DNA of 64,000 nt from Clostridia bacterium (GTDB lineage: Bacteria; Bacillota; Clostridia; Christensenellales; Aristaeellaceae). Position numbers and translations under genes: made by a program. Of this stretch, positions 62,723 to 64,000 are shown in pieces. Below the pieces are notes generated by a model that searched no databases, was not told the DNA's origin, and was given only the letters and a program-made list of their open reading frames with translations. Positions within the stretch are counted from its first letter, which is position 1. Every line of letters starts with the position of its first letter. The stretch lies in contig JAFUDS010000001.1 of NCBI GenBank assembly GCA_017464305.1, positions 62,001-126,000 of the forward strand, written 5' to 3'.

Positions 62723-63802
62723 TCATCGTTCCATGTCGTACGCTTTCTTCTTCGCCGGCTTCGCAGGATTCAGCGCATCCTTCACTTCGGATGCTTCCTT
62801 TTCTATCGGATGCTCCATGGCTCTGATCTCCTGACGCACCCAGTTGATGAACCCATCCAGCACAGCAGGATGCGTTTCCACGGCATAATCATGCCGGCGG
62901 TCAAAGCCCATCTCGTTGACAGCATCCGGGAAGTCAAAGCTGAATGCCCAGTCCTTATTCGCCGCAGAGAAGCGGCCGTCCCAGGACTTCGCCTGCACAG
63001 TTGCCGCCAGTACCAGTGCGACACGTTCCGCTCCGAAGCGCTCAAGCACCTCGGCTGCCGCCTTCCGATCCAGACGCATTCCGTCAAAGTGTGCTGAGAC
63101 CGTTTTCTCTATATCCCGTTTGCAGTCGATATTGGCATGGTGTGACTGCCTGTACTGCTCCAGTTCACCATGCTCCCGCGCATACGCGGCAGACTGATGA
63201 TAGACCGGTGTTTGTACCATTGCTTCCATACTGATGGCCTCCCTTAATTTCTGTTCGTCCCAAAGAAAGTCATTCACGATTTCCATCTTTCCCTGTTCTT
63301 CACTGCTCTGCAGAAGATCCAGTTCGTATTCCACCCTGTCCAGATTCCGAATGGCTTCCATAAAGCGTGGATGTGGTTCTTCATCCGGCGTCTGGGGCGC
63401 ATACTGCTGCCGCCACTGCACCAGCAGATTCCTGTAGCTCGCCAGCTCCTGGTAACAGTAAGACACCTTGTGCAGAAAGACTTCCCGCTCGCTCTCAGCA
63501 TGCTGCTTTCTGACCGGGATATCCGTATGCAATTGGTCTCGCTGCATTCCAAAATCATCTGCGAGCTTCAGCGCCGCTTCCTTCGCCGTAAGCTGGAAAA
63601 GGCGGCTGGTGAAATCAATCACATCACCATCCGCCTGACAGCCGAAGCAGTGAAAGCGTTGATCGACCTTCATGCTCGGGTGCTTATCGTTATGGAAAGG
63701 GCACCTGCACATGCCCCCGTGTCCTACCTTCAGGCCGTAGCGCTCTGCGGCCTGAAGGGTTGTCACATTCGATTTTACTGTTTCAAAAAGCGTCATGCCC
63801 AT
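62723..63802 (-). CDS. CHC2 zinc-finger primase-like protein with DUF3849 domain
   Basis: A 359-residue protein. The N-terminal zinc finger of DnaG type reads MCRCPFHNDKHPSMKV and FHCFGCQADGDVIDF (CHC2). The middle is helical; about 205-310 is a DUF3849-like domain (YAREHGELEQYRQSHHANID, DKAAAEVLERFGAERVALVL). There is no visible TOPRIM catalytic core, so it may bind DNA and assist priming rather than prime itself. ATG 63802 overlaps the preceding stop (TGATG). Confidence 0.8.
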   Translation of the reverse strand: MGMTLFETVKSNVTTLQAAERYGLKVGHGGMCRCPFHNDKHPSMKVDQRFHCFGCQADGDVIDFTSRLFQLTAKEAALKLADDFGMQRDQLHTDIPVRKQHAESEREVFLHKVSYCYQELASYRNLLVQWRQQYAPQTPDEEPHPRFMEAIRNLDRVEYELDLLQSSEEQGKMEIVNDFLWDEQKLREAISMEAMVQTPVYHQSAAYAREHGELEQYRQSHHANIDCKRDIEKTVSAHFDGMRLDRKAAAEVLERFGAERVALVLAATVQAKSWDGRFSAANKDWAFSFDFPDAVNEMGFDRRHDYAVETHPAVLDGFINWVRQEIRAMEHPIEKEASEVKDALNPAKPAKKKAYDMER

Positions 63803-64000
63803 CACCGCTCCTGTTCCAGCCTTTTCTTTTCAGCCTGTTGGGCAGGGCGATCCAGATTCAGCTTCGCGTCCAGCGCTGCCAGGCGTGCGCTCTTGGTGCG
63901 CAGCTCTTCCTCCTGCGGGAAGGGCTTGCCTAGTTCTGCTTTGGCTGTAACCATCTGCTGCTGCAGATCGTTCAGCTTGTTTTCCACGTTCTGCTGTCTG
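63802..64000 (-). CDS. C-terminus of a large conjugative-element protein, partial
   Basis: The last 65 codons of a gene entering from beyond the window. They form a charged coiled coil with LGKPFPQEEELRTKSARLAA and a Lys/Arg-rich end. From memory the PFPQEEELxxKSARL pattern ends giant helicase/methylase proteins of Firmicutes conjugative elements. The enzyme part is outside the window. Confidence 0.65.
   Translation of the reverse strand, partial: RQQNVENKLNDLQQQMVTAKAELGKPFPQEEELRTKSARLAALDAKLNLDRPAQQAEKKRLEQER

Noticed and set aside
1..64000. CRISPR array
   Set aside because: No set of regularly spaced identical repeats of 24-40 bases was seen; the 41-42 bp spaced GTAGRCAC motif is only eight bases long and not separated by unique spacers of a CRISPR kind.

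Overview
The window is a bacterial chromosome segment from a Gram-positive anaerobe of the gut Clostridia. The inference rests on maltodextrin ABC loci with LacI-type regulators, AGGAGG ribosome sites, sigma-A-like promoters (TTGACA, 17 bp, TATAAT), secreted proteins with simple Sec signals, and a Firmicutes-type mobilisation module. Base composition by eye is moderately GC-rich on the left and more mixed on the right. A Christensenellales or Oscillospirales relative is plausible but unproven.

1-4 kb holds a truncated ccdA, a bleomycin-hydrolase-type aminopeptidase (pepC), a DUF3990 protein and an AlkZ-related protein. 4-10 kb (minus strand) is maltodextrin module A: binding protein, hairpin, MalF, MalG, GH13 enzyme, LacI regulator. 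10-15 kb holds an aldo/keto reductase with a MerR-type promoter, a uridine-kinase-like protein, and a metNIQ methionine transporter behind a structured leader ending in an intrinsic terminator.

15-22 kb is an ADP-ribose and redox cluster: a secreted metallo-beta-lactamase-fold protein, a class M sirtuin (SirTM) with a zinc macrodomain hydrolase, a nitroreductase, an MIF-type tautomerase, a glutaredoxin-like protein, a macrodomain-helical fusion, and a VWA protein ending at a G9 tract.

22-37 kb (plus strand) contains two more carbohydrate modules. Module B has LacI, GH31, GH65, two permeases and a binding protein. Module C has a secreted protein made only of three starch-binding modules, then a binding lipoprotein, MalF, MalG, GH13 and LacI. 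Module C is a mirror-order paralogue of module A. Together the modules would capture alpha-glucans at the surface, import oligosaccharides and hydrolyse or phosphorolyse them.

37-53 kb is accessory DNA full of fragments: a periodic transposase-site-like array, a tRNA-Arg 3' remnant, broken alpha/beta hydrolases, and fragments of peptide deformylase, DUF503, ChrA and a nucleoside-deoxyribosyltransferase-like gene. Intact genes are a metallophosphoesterase, a DUF308-papain-like fusion, a methyltransferase, an acetyltransferase, a six-hairpin glycosidase-like protein and an AlbA_2 protein. 47.5-59.1 kb (minus strand) is dominated by three large hybrid histidine kinases. One has two solute-binding domains and overlaps an MBL hydrolase gene, one is fused to an APC amino-acid permease, and one has several PAS-like domains.

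59.2-64 kb is the end of an integrative mobilisable or conjugative element: XRE regulator, small protein, MOB-P-type relaxase, CD1845-like membrane protein, MobC, DUF3846, CHC2 primase-DUF3849, and the C-terminus of a large protein leaving the window. A 104-nt element next to the relaxase has a second copy at 37.4 kb with the same layout but a different internal hairpin. This pair is the most oriT-like, unexplained structure in the window.
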